A stretch of 45,062 nt of DNA, taken from Saccoglossus kowalevskii. Its lineage: Eukaryota > Hemichordata > Enteropneusta > Harrimaniidae. The notes under the pieces were generated by a model. The model was not told where the DNA came from. It searched no databases and saw nothing but the letters and a program-made list of their open reading frames with translations. The position numbers and the translations under genes are program-made. This document shows positions 12,701 to 23,400 of the stretch, piece by piece. The first letter of the stretch is position 1. Every line of letters starts with the position of its first letter. The stretch lies in contig NW_003128865.1 in NCBI RefSeq assembly GCF_000003605.2, positions 373,974 through 419,035 of the forward strand, written 5' to 3'.

Positions 12701-15700
12701 TCAGATCACAGATGAAAATGAACCACCAGAAATTACTGACCTGCCTGCCACAGTTACTGTACCAGAAGATGCTATCAATTCAGCTGAAATCTATGTGGCC
12801 GATGGTTATGATATAGATGGTGATGATCTGAGATATTCCATAACTGTCTCCCCGGCAAGTGGGCAAGGAAAATTTTACATAAGTAATACAAGTAAGTACA
12901 TCTTACATTAGATAACTGACATATACTGTTATGCTTATTTAGACATACATAAACAATATAAGTATATAAAATATATACAACATACAAATCTTCAATTTCA
13001 TTTCAGCAAACAATGACTGTCGTATAAAGATATCCAATAATCCCAGTTTTGATTTTGAGACTATAGACCAGTATATAATTGTGTTGGAGGCAACTGATGG
13101 TGAATTCACAGCTACTGGTACACTTAATGTTGATATAACGAACACCGATGAACCCCCTAGGTTTGTAGAAGATAATCAAGACATTCTCATCGACGAAGAA
13201 CAGGTTCGTTTTGTCAAGAATTTGTTCATGAATGAAACTATTGTTTGCACAAAATTATTAAGTCATAGGTAATTAATAATATGATTCCTGTTCATTAAAC
13301 AGATTATCGGAACAGTAGTACCAATCAACTGGGCAGTAATTGATGTCGACGATGCACTAACTGACCTGAATTTCTTCATGATCGGAGATACATATTCTCC
13401 CTACTTCAGCTTTACTTGGGGTTCTACTCCTGAACTACGTGTAGCTCAAATCATGGACTACGAAGCTGTATTTCCTCAACCATTCTCAATTACATTCACC
13501 GTGACTGATCCATCAGATGGGAAAGATTATCTCAATGTCAATATATATCTGCAGAACATCAACGATAATGCGCCTGTATTCACCCAATCAGTCTACATAA
13601 CTTCTGTTCTTGAAATGGAGTTATATGGTACGCTGGTACTTCAAGTTGTGGCCATTGATGATGATGTTGCCGACCTTATCACATACACAATCCAACCAGC
13701 AAGTCTATATTTTGACATTGATACTCTAACTGGAGATATTACTGTAACTCAGTCAATTGACTTAGAGACAGTTGGAGGAATGATTACCTTCACCGTAGTA
13801 GCAACAGATAATGGATCCCCATCACAACAGACCACGGCGACAGTAGATGTGACTGTTCTCAATGTGGACGACAACATTCCATTCTTTGATAAGCCATACT
13901 GGAATTGGGAGATACGCTTTGATGCTGACGTTGACTCATTCGTCAATAGTGTATCTGCAGTAGATGATGATATAAGTAGGTTTTTTAATGTATCTGGAAC
14001 CGGGAACGTCTTTCCTATAATTAAAATCGAATGAATCACCAAAAATGTAATAGTCAAAATACGTTCATTTCAACAAGTTGTCTAACTTTCCGACTTTATT
14101 TGATTTATATTGTGTCATGTGTTATATAGCAATTAAAATAATTCCTGCTATTTTAAGGTGGAAGTGATGGAGATGGTGATATAACATATAAACTGTATCA
14201 CTCACACCCTCGTTTCAACATGGAGACGGATGGTCGTGTAATTATTACTGACGAAATGAATCCAGAACAGAAATACTTATTATTATGTTATGCAGAGGAT
14301 AATGCAACACCACCGCATGCATCAAAGTAAGTATTAATTACTACTTCACTTTCCTAACCAGAGTAACATAAACGTGTTTGTAAACTTAAGATGGTACTAA
14401 GAAGAATACTACAATCTGTTTGCTGAGTACTGTCACATCAATTATCGAATGTACAAAGAATAAGTGTACATAGACTCATCGCTTATTTATCAATACCCTT
14501 TTTTATATTTTTGCAGTGTTGCCACAATTCGTATCGATACTTTCATACCACAGTTGGTACTTGTTGACATATTCCTGGGGATTTCAGTAAGCGAATTCAC
14601 AATGGACAAACGAAAGGAATTTCTTGATACACTAAATGGTATTTTCACCCCATGGTATTTCCGTATATCTACTGTTCACGAGCACAATGATCTGCAAGTC
14701 ACTTCGCGCCAACTTCTACAAAGGTGAATTATTTCGATCTTGTATATATTATATTGTTCTGCTATCAAATGGGAATTCAATTTAGATTTGAAAAACTGTT
14801 TACATCAAAACAAAATATGTAGCACTACGCGGCAAGTGTTTTGAATAATATCACTGTCATAATTGATTACAGTTCAGCAGTTGTTGAAGCATATGCACTT
14901 ACAAGTGACCTTACAGAATACCAATCAAACATTGACACAGTTAAGGAATTCGTTTATTTCCAAGATTTAGTAGGCGCAATGACAATCGACTCTACTGGTA
15001 CTCCAACAGCAATCATCACCGGTCCAGAGTTTGATACATTTCCTATTGTGAAGGTAGAACCAACTTATGACGTAGAGACAGCGAATAGTTACAATTGGTG
15101 GTTGGACACGTTAGAAGGATTTATAACAATAGGGATTCTGTCATTATTGCCTCTTATTCCTCTCATTTTCCTGATGATATGTTGTTGCCGGAAGTACAGA
15201 TGTTGTTCAAGACTAGCAAGTATGTGCAAAAGATGCACGTGTACATGTTTGAAATCATTATGTAGGAGATCAAAGCCACAAAAAAAGAAAGAACCTTCAC
15301 CGTAAGTATCACTATTCTGATAAACAAATGTATTCAAAAAACATTTAACTAATATTATACTACTAATAAATACTCTCAACGTGTACCAAAACCATGTGCA
15401 ATTGACACTTATCGAATTTAATTTCAATTTAGTACTCCAGTAGTTGCAAAAGCTGTTGATGATCAAAATGCCAAAAAGAAAGCAGAAACACTCATTGTAG
15501 TACCAGCACCACTACGTGCTCCGCCTCCAGAAAAGAAAGTCAGGTCTTACAATGGGGGTTACTCAAGTGCAGCCAGCTTGAAAAAGCAATTCGATGCCTT
15601 CATTGGTGACAAGAAGCCAAGCCAAGCAAAAACTGGCACTCAAATTAATGGATCGAGAAAGTTGCTTGCATCTGGGCACGCTTTTGAGACTATCAGTAAT

Positions 15701-16220
15701 CCTCCGGGTAAGTTTTACAACATTTAAAATAACAATAGTGTTGAATTGGCAATCAATTCTTTGGAAGATTTGCAAATTGACTTCACACATGTTATTGACA
15801 TACAATTGATTTCAGCTGATACCACTTGAAACATGAAATCAAGGATAATATTTCACCATGTATTTGAATATAAAGAATGTCAAGAATTCTCCGGGTGGTT
15901 ATTACTCGGTCAAGGCTTCCATTAATTATGTGCATATCTAATTCCTGTCGATCTTTTGAAAATACAAAAACTGTATATTAACATAACAATGATATAATGC
16001 CCAAATACGGTACAATCTGCCGGTATGTCTAATATTATTAAAGCAATATATACAATTAATTATCGTAAATCCATTATTTGCAGCTTCAGTTGATCACGCC
16101 CCGAAAACACCAATAGGCCACCGGCAAAGCGTTAGTCATGGAGGTGATAGTCGGGAAAACAGTGACTTGTTTCTGGGTAACAGGTCCTGGCGTAAGATAA
16201 GTGTGCCGTCAAACAAATAG
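3695..16220 (+). CDS. Gene A: cadherin-repeat single-pass membrane protein (13 coding exons)
   Basis: Exons: 3695-3773, 10052-10225, 10323-10691, 11021-11329, 11484-11780, 12583-12891, 13007-13203, 13303-13975, 14158-14326, 14517-14723, 14873-15301, 15433-15707, 16084-16220. The total is 3,624 nt, 1,207 residues, and every junction is GT-AG and in frame. Residues 1-26 form a signal peptide. About eight EC-like repeats follow to about residue 860, with inter-repeat motifs such as DTKSPPRF, DENEP, DVNTGPD, NINDNAPVF and NVDDNIPFF. Residues 860-1005 form a membrane-adjacent domain (starts TIRIDTF; ends SYNWWLDT). A transmembrane helix spans about 1011-1031, then a CCCRKYRCC-type cysteine-rich stretch and a tail of about 175 residues ending KISVPSNK. 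The likely role is calcium-dependent adhesion or recognition at the cell surface. The fold and membrane topology follow from the family; the ligand is unknown. The start could also be the in-frame ATG at 3701. Exon 1 is the least certain part. Confidence 0.85.
4659..4681. repeat. (ATT)n microsatellite
   Basis: A short uninterrupted run of ATT units lies in intron 1 of gene A. Confidence 0.8.
4960..5380. other. Compositional island in intron 1 of gene A, unclassified repeat remnant
   Basis: The base composition becomes clearly GC-richer than the surroundings, with clustered GACTCTC/CAAGACT words between about 5150 and 5290. It is probably a fragment of a transposable element such as an LTR or SINE, but I see no diagnostic ends and no conserved protein. 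Confidence 0.3.
5870..7970 (-). mobile_element. Degenerate non-LTR retrotransposon (LINE, CR1/jockey-like)
   Basis: Read on the minus strand, fragments appear in the order of a two-ORF LINE. An ORF1-like piece at about 7970-7750 includes FVSRLSTDTTA, followed by a frameshift into REVKDYINN. An APE-type endonuclease piece at 7505-7190 includes QEHWLTQ, GRPYGGVAVLWKKS, VHLPVHCNDN and VIGD. A linker follows at 7071-6850. Reverse transcriptase runs from about 6880 to 5900, with RDRLYLMLALVFNSLLIHGFLP, NYRPSAISNVSSKILETII, VQEGSIISPLLFNMYIDDL, and MYVDY where active copies have YVDD. Frameshifts, stops and the altered catalytic motif show that it is dead. It lies inside intron 1 of gene A in antisense orientation. 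The exact ends are not defined. Confidence 0.8.
7971..8786. other. Intron 1 of gene A, nothing recognised
   Basis: This stretch between the LINE and the mariner contains no frame with domain similarity that I can see. It may include the LINE 5' end. Confidence 0.5.
8787..9788 (+). mobile_element. Inactive mariner-family (Tc1/mariner) transposon
   Basis: The left end has CGAGGGGCGTTCAATAAGTA just after a TA. The right end carries the inverted counterpart (GTGTCAGGGACATTAATTAT then TGAAC). Inside are transposase pieces: a helix-turn-helix part (8960-9100, IRFLYLKGRTLKKIFDE and YDLVKRWHF), the first catalytic block (9275-9350, VFWDQDRVVITDFLAKG), the region of the second aspartate (about 9410-9430, read as LLQDNA in a shifted frame), the LPHP/PDLAPSDFHLFP block (about 9490-9545) and a C-terminal part ending GGSYVEKE at about 9723. 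Internal deletions and frameshifts leave no intact transposase. At about 1.0 kb it is shorter than the usual 1.3 kb. The outermost bases of the right inverted repeat are eroded. Confidence 0.85.
11781..12582. other. Intron 5 of gene A
   Basis: This is AT-rich intronic sequence with no coding or repeat signal that I recognise. The homologous intron in gene B is only about 217 bases and does not align with it by eye. Confidence 0.6.
16084..16220 (+). other. Gene A exon 13: last coding exon of the cytoplasmic tail
   Basis: It begins after TTTGCAG, joins in phase 1 to exon 12 and encodes ASVDHAPKTPIGHRQSVSHG and then a serine-rich end closing with KISVPSNK and TAG at 16218-16220. The KTPIGH motif is shared with gene B exon 13, which confirms that the exon is real although it is only 45 codons long. 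A putative donor AAG|GTTAGC at 16231 and an acceptor TTTTGCAG|TGATTT at 16928/16929 suggest an intron in the 3' UTR. Confidence 0.75.
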
Positions 16221-16230
16221 GATAAAAAAG

Positions 16231-18714
16231 GTTAGCAAATCTCGTTGGAAAAAGGAATTCGATTATTATAAAACCAAGACTCGTATTAACTCATGTTTTC
16301 TCATTATCTTTTTGCATGGGAATGGATTCGGGTTTACATTATAGATCACTCGGGATGCTGTTTAAGTGGGTGCCAACAATGACATAACTCTTTTCCATAC
16401 GTGCTTCACATTCGCCCAACTTCAAAATTTTGGATTATTGTAAATATGGGAAGCCCAAGTTTTTTCAAAATGAAGATCAATGATTTTGGTAGAATGTCCA
16501 TATTATTGCTCTATATCACAGAGTATATAATATGCCCGATACATGTCCTATCAAACCTATTTCCTCAATCTTATAATTATTTTCAAAATAGCAGACCTTT
16601 TAAATTTTAGATCTCCGAATTGCCTCTTTGATCATCTTTACCTACCGGCTTGTACTAATAATTGCATTTAATTATCTGAATTCATGTCTTTACATTAAAA
16701 ATATTGATTTATCTTCATAAGAAGTGAGAACTCTGGGAGCGATGGCAGATTTACAAAAATGTTCTTAGGAAAATATCTTGGGAAAAAAATCATGGAAATA
16801 AACATACAGCGAATCGATCATTCAACAAATTAGCCCTAAACTAAGTAAAGCATAGTTTTTCTACCATCACCCGAACGTTTCTAATGGTCCATCCCAATAA
16901 CCTAGAATATATTTGTTTATTTTTGCAGTGATTTAACTGGATACTGGACGTTGTATCTACATTGGATTATACCAATATCCACCATGAACTGTTATATCTA
17001 CTTTAGTGGTGATAATATAATTGTGTCAGCTAATTATTATCGTATTCAAAACTATTTACGATTTGGCTATCTAAGCCAATGATAAATGTATATAAATACT
17101 AAATATCCCGAAACTTTTCCTTATCCTAGTCATGCTTTAAATTGATTTTATCACATATAACCGAGATGACTGATGCATTTTATTATTAACACAATATTAT
17201 TTAATACCAATCACATACCATGATTATATTATTGTAATTGTGAACTTGTAATTCATTTACATTACGTTAGAATTAGAACACCACCGTCGCCACATAAAAC
17301 GGATAAGCACACTTTGTATTTGATCTGTTTCGACTGAGTTGGGATTTTTATTTTAACTTGATGTAGGATTACTGACAGGATAACTATATAATCTAAATAT
17401 GTACTCAGAACTCGGCGTAACCCTAAGTAAACTGTAGCAGCATTTTAGCTGTATGTTCATTGTCGGGCCTCAAACGTATTCCTGGTCACCATTCTCAGTG
17501 AAAACTAACCAGCTTAGAAGCCAATCATTGGCTGCCAAAACCTCAGAGATGGGCAGATCTTGTATCGACATTTAAGGTTGACAGCATGTATCTTACCACC
17601 ATCACACTGAGATACGCCTAACACTGATTGTATTGTGTCAATTTGCATTCAGTATTAGATATCGGTAATGTTGTGTTGGTGCGCGTGTCTTGCGATATTA
17701 CTATCTTGTCTGCACTGTGACATTGTTTCAGTTATATCTGAAAATAGGTGTTGAACTAAACCGATATGACAAACATTGTCTGACAAGATTGTATCAGTCA
17801 ATTAGAGCTGACCCAGTAGATACTCGGGTGGAAATGACGTTTTTTTCCTTCACTTCACTATTTTTAATGATTTTTTGTTCATTTTCACATTTACTTTTTC
17901 TCTTATAATCGACGTGCCGTGTATTTTTAGGAAATTCTACCACCCCTCTGAGTTCATTGGTGATCTATCCGTTACGCCTGTCTGGTTATGTACGTCTGAT
18001 ATTGTTACCACTTTTTTAAGTTGCCATGTAGTGAAACATTTTGTCGATGTTCTAGTCAGTGTAACATATTGAGGCAATAAAGTTGTGTGACATTTTATTT
18101 GCGTATGTATTCGTGATTTTGAATAAGCGGTGCTTGAATTATGATATGAAATTTTCCCCTCGAATAGTTTCCCACCACACGAATCTTTGCAATAGATAGC
18201 ACTTTGTAGATAGCACTCACCGCTCAGAGGAGATGCCAACCTGCGCTAGATTTCTTCAATATTCATATCAATATTCGGAGCCACTGTTTAGGCCTTATAC
18301 ACATATATGCTTTTCACTTGCTCTTTATCTCTAAAGTGTAAGTATTTGGATCACAAAAATAATGACGATCTTTCCCTGGGATAGGGAATATTGTGAACAT
18401 ACATACACACACATATTTTAAATTTGTCCTACAAATTACATGTAATGTATGTTACATAGGGAATATGTATGTCAAGTCTGAAGTTCCTAGCTACCCCCCC
18501 CCCCTTGTAACCCAATACTGAATATACATAAATCAGTAATCTGATCATGTCCTTTAGATCCGAACATTTGCCCACCAGAAGCTGTGAGTTGCATGGGATA
18601 CACAAAAAACGCGTCAGAACTCCTATATGTGAGTTTGAATGTTTTAAGTCTATTGCCACGTAAAACAAACGCGTGAGAACCTTTATGAATATGTTTGTTC
18701 CCAATCTCACTACG
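16231..18714. other. 3' flank of gene A, probable 3' UTR exon and intergenic sequence
   Basis: A likely 3' UTR exon starts at 16929. No further coding exon is recognisable. The region is AT-rich, with a poly-C run near 18493-18505. Confidence 0.4.
18076..18081 (+). terminator. Candidate poly(A) signal AATAAA for gene A
   Basis: A canonical hexamer in GGCAATAAAGTTGTGTG, downstream of the putative 3' UTR exon at 16929. It implies a 3' UTR of about 1.1 kb. The distance is plausible but no other evidence supports it. Confidence 0.3.
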
Positions 18715-18942
18715 TGAGCGATGGTCGTGGCGCTGCGCATGTGCGACATTTTTGTTGGTAAACATTGATATTCCCACAATGCGATCTTTTAATGGAAATC
18801 ATAAGTCTGAGGTTTGGCCTGGGTGCGACTTGCACTAATTACCGCCAGTGACTCCTTGGATGCCTTCAAATCCTCTAAATATACCTAATTAAAGTTTGCT
18901 AACGTGCCAGTTTGTACTCGTTGATCTGCGCAACAGTCAAGG
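18715..18942. mobile_element. MITE-like element, second copy (right end missing)
   Basis: It aligns with 39564-39810: shared blocks include CCTGGGTGCGACTTGCACTA and CAGTTTGTACTCGTTGATCT. The copy has decayed terminal bases on the left and lacks the right inverted repeat after GCGCAACAGTCAA. Non-coding. Confidence 0.8.
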
Positions 18943-19516
18943 TTCATGCAACACACATAGATATGTATGGTGACATCATGTCGAGATTCCATTCAAGTCT
19001 CATCTCGTAGATAGCGAGACCTTGTGACATGATATATATATATATCAATGTTCAAGGTATGTAATAAAACAATAAAACATGTCTTATCACTATCGTAGTG
19101 AATAATGTAATACATCGAAAATGTGCATTTATTATGTTTATTTACATGTGTCACTCGTAATCCATCATATCGCGAGCAGCTATTTTGATCCACCTGGACC
19201 TCCCGGTATCCTAGTTACCTTGGGCGTGCGCATTCGCATTGTTCTGAGTTGGGAACGCTTATGCGAGAGCAAGATTATAACGGGATTTTGGTATCATGTC
19301 ACGCTACTTACAAACCCCAGGTTATGTATCTCTGATAACACCCATATATCTCTTAAGAATGATCTAACGTAAATTTTCCTGTAAGCAAGGCCATATGTGT
19401 GCGAAACCTTTCCTGGTAGTTATATTTTATAACTGTATGAACAAGGACTTTGACCTCCGACCCGGGGTACCCAATATACAACCTAGAATATACAACCTAG
19501 GTTGTCGTGCCAACTT

Positions 19517-20000
19517 CTAAATTATCTGAGCCTCTTCTTCACAAGTAAATTATATAATACTCAAAGCTTCATTGCTCTGTGGGAATTACCAGAGCTCTTC
19601 GAAATATGTTAATTGAAACCTTCTCTCTCTATTGAATTTATCTGAGCCTTCATGATCTATGTAAATTTTTGGAGTCTGCTCACCATGTGAACATTATTGT
19701 AACTTCATTGCTCTATGTAAATTACCTTTGACTCCACAGGGAAATTATAGCTTCCTTTATGCAAATTATCGAAATCTTTTCGTCCTTGCTCTAGAGATGG
19801 AACATCTATGGAAATTATCAGAGCCGCCTCATTTAGTGGTAATTCTCATTCAATGTTAATCATCAGAGCCGTCTGGAAATTGGAAATTATCGAAGCCACT
19901 TTACGTTAAGCCATTTTCTCGATACACATAAATTATCAGAGACTCCCCTGTCCATCGAAATCAGAGTCTACTTGCTCTATGAAAACTATCAGAACCTTTT
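19517..20000. repeat. Degenerate short-period array built on AAATTATCAGAGCC
   Basis: About a dozen diverged units share a core close to GGAAATTATCAGAGCC, often preceded by TTGCTCTATG, at spacings of roughly 30-60 bases. Clear cores occur near 19517, 19585, 19637, 19810, 19857, 19885, 19930 and 19983. It looks like an old satellite or minisatellite in the A-B intergenic region. Confidence 0.6.
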
Positions 20001-20396
20001 AGATATTCATTTGTATACTCGATGTTTTGAGAGCTCATATGCAAATTGCAAATAAGAAACATGGCGTGGTTTTGACTGAGGCGGCAGCCGCTGTTATATA
20101 TATCTAGGTAAAATTGTGTGTGGACGCTAGAGTGATTTTGTATGTATGCGAGGATATAGATGTAGACGGCTGATTTCATTGAATACAGTTGTTTGTTGTG
20201 ACCTGTGCCTGTCTGGTCGTTAGGTGACTGTGCTTAATTGCTATTACGTGTTCGAGCATGCAATCAACTTTATTGCCTTTGCTGCATTATTGGCTCGGTT
20301 GCGATACTTGCAGTTCGACTGTCGGAGCTGGTATTTACCTAAACGTGGTCTTACCTGAGAGTAACTGATGATATTTAACAAGACATACTGGTGACG

Positions 20397-20472
20397 ATGA
20401 TTCTGGACAATGTCTCTACCTGTTTTCTGATGATTGTTTGCATTTTGATGCAAGTTGATAATTTCGTTGAAG
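20397..20472 (+). other. Gene B exon 1: signal-peptide exon
   Basis: It encodes MILDNVSTCFLMIVCILMQV and a short run ending NFVE, then G in phase 1 before GTGAGT at 20473. An in-frame TAA at 20376 lies upstream, so 20397 is the first ATG. It has no sequence similarity to exon 1 of gene A but fills the same structural position. Confidence 0.65.
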
Positions 20473-23400
20473 GTGAGTTTCACTAATTTCACGAGCGCAA
20501 TTCGTGTGGCTCAAAATAGGTTCCAATCCTGGTTGGATACTTGAAAAAAAATCACAAAAGAATTGACAGTATCGACCTTTTTATGAATATGCCGTTAAAT
20601 ACACACTTTTGGTAATTGTATAAAATAGTTTTGACATTTCTATCATAGAGCCGTCTGTAGGGAGTTTGTTAGTTTACATTAACTGGCCAGGTTCCAGTGC
20701 TATATCTCGTGGTATTCCGCTGTCTATTTAAATGCATAACAGTTACTATATGCTTATTGTGTATGAGCACCGTTACAACACATGAGATTATCTACGCGGC
20801 ACCATTCTCCAAACTAATGATGTCACGATCCTAGAAAGTTTGCACAATGTACTGTTCTGTCACTGCCTGATTGAACAGCCGCCCACGGGAATCGATCTTT
20901 CGAGTGATTTCTGATATCTCATTCTCAAGTATATGGAACAAGTTTTCATCGTTTCGAACATTTTATATGACTATAAAACCCTGTAAAACATTCAAAAAAG
21001 TTGTTTAACCATAAATAAAGGTCTATAACTAACATTAATAGATACACGTCATAGTATGATGACCGAGTTAGTGATTGTCAACATAATATGTTATTGCGAA
21101 TTCGGATGAAAACGACAGGATTTTTGCCATATTTGGTCGGATTAAATGTGTGTAAGTTGTTAATATGTAATCAATCTGTGAACTGATTCGGCGTATATGG
21201 AATAATAGTAAACTGTGTTCACTTTGTCATTTGTAAAAGTGCCTGATTATGCTGTACTCAATTAACTGTACACATTATCTCTACCCAAAATACGCGACGA
21301 TTTCCGTTGACAGTAAGATTTAACCCACTTGTGTTTTTCGTGCCGACTTCAAAGCAGAGAAAACCACGGTTTGCATAATTACAACACGCTGTCGAGCAAT
21401 CAGAATGACTTATTTAGACAATTGAAATACTGGTATAATATATTATAATATAATTTCTAATTAATATATCATATTTTTGATAATGTATTATGTATTATAT
21501 TTCATGTATAAGCTTACTCAATACATAACTTGCGTCATAAATGTCTGAACATCCATGACCAAATTAAATATCATTATTACAATATTGATTTTCAAATTGT
21601 TTGTGTCATGAATTTAAAAGTAAAATATTGTCTTAATTTCTCATGTCCCATGTCATACCACTTTGTTGTCAACAACATCTCCCTTCTTTTTGTATTTAAA
21701 TATAAATAATGCTGCGTTTCTATGCTTTATCTGCGGGGTTCAAGAGGTTTTGCAAGTAGTATTTAAAGTACACTATGAGTGAATGTAAACCAATAAATCG
21801 GCTTGACAGTATGACAAGTTATTTATACCCCACGTGCAACACTAAGTTGAATTATTTCAAGTGAGTGACTACCATATGCATCTGTTTCAATGCGCAGTGC
21901 AAACAAAGAATGTCAAAATGTATGTTATTTATTGCATTGTACATGCATTGAATTCTTAATGAGCAAATAATCAATACATTATTTATCTCACAAAAAATAA
22001 CCACTCGTTGGTGTAAATGACACTGACTAAACATGAGATTAACATTGCCCGAGACCAAAATATATCTCATTCACTAACAATGAACTATAAAATACTTTTT
22101 TTAAATTATTCATATACATATTATTGTGTATTTATATTTCCAAGGACTGGATATAGTATTATCGGATCGTGTTTCGGTATTGGAAGAAGCTGGTAATGGA
22201 GACGTGATTTATACACCAATCGAGGCAACGGGACAGGGTGCAAATGCTATGTACCAATTTGCAATAATACCCAATCCGAATGTCTCGTTTCCATTTGAAC
22301 TAGTTCAAGGTAAATATATTGACATACTATTGCACTATTTGTACGTAACACGCCTGGTGATATCATGGATGAACCAATAAACTATGTTCTTTTATCAATT
22401 CTTGTATATGTTCATATATATATATATACAGGTCCACCCGATGCAAACAATTTTGCACTGATACGAGCAGTAGTGCCACCAGGATTTGATTATGACGTCA
22501 TAACAGAGTATATATTGGAAATTACAGTAATAGATCTAAATGACAATACCCAGCCTGCAGTAACAGGAATTATAACGGTTGAAGTGATAGACACTAAAAG
22601 TCCGCCCAGATTTACAAACCTTCCTGCCACCGCGACAATTGGAGAACTAGCTACAGTTCCAGAATTGGTAAAATATGTAAAAGCCACAGACGATGACACA
22701 TATGCAGCAGATATATCTTTCAATATCGTTGGAAGCAGTCCGTTTGGGGCTCCGTTCCAGATTAAAAATGTTACGTATGACCTGTTTGCATGGGAAGCAG
22801 GTAGGACCTTCTCGTATATAATAAACTATTTTCTATAGTTCCCAGTAGCGCAAAACTCAATTAATAAACATGCAAATAAATGAACACAGTACACCTTTTT
22901 CTGTTTGTACAGCTGCGGAAATTCAAAATGCTAACTTTCCCGGTTTTGACTTCGAAAATGGACCACCAAGCTATGAATTATACATAGAGGCTGTTGATAA
23001 TGATGGATTGTCTACGACGTCTACACTAACGGTTGTGATCTCAGATGAGAATGAACCGATCAGAATAACCAATTTACCATCAACTATCTACCTGCCGGAG
23101 TCGGCCACCGGAAATGTGTTTTTGTTGACGTGGGAAGATGAGGATGTCCCAACAACAACAGCTGCAATGCCGACCTTTATGATTTCATCCACGCCGTCAA
23201 ATGGACCATTCGCAGTTGACACGTCGGGTACGATACACACATAAACGAAGACATGGTTCATCTAGTAACCTTAAAGAGGCACTCATTATTTTTACACATT
23301 TCTTGGTTCATATTTTGTTCTTTGTCTGTGTCTGTATGTAACTTCCCTAGTGTTGTACAGTGTGCGTGTTGAACAGAATCAAACAATAATTTAAGATCTA

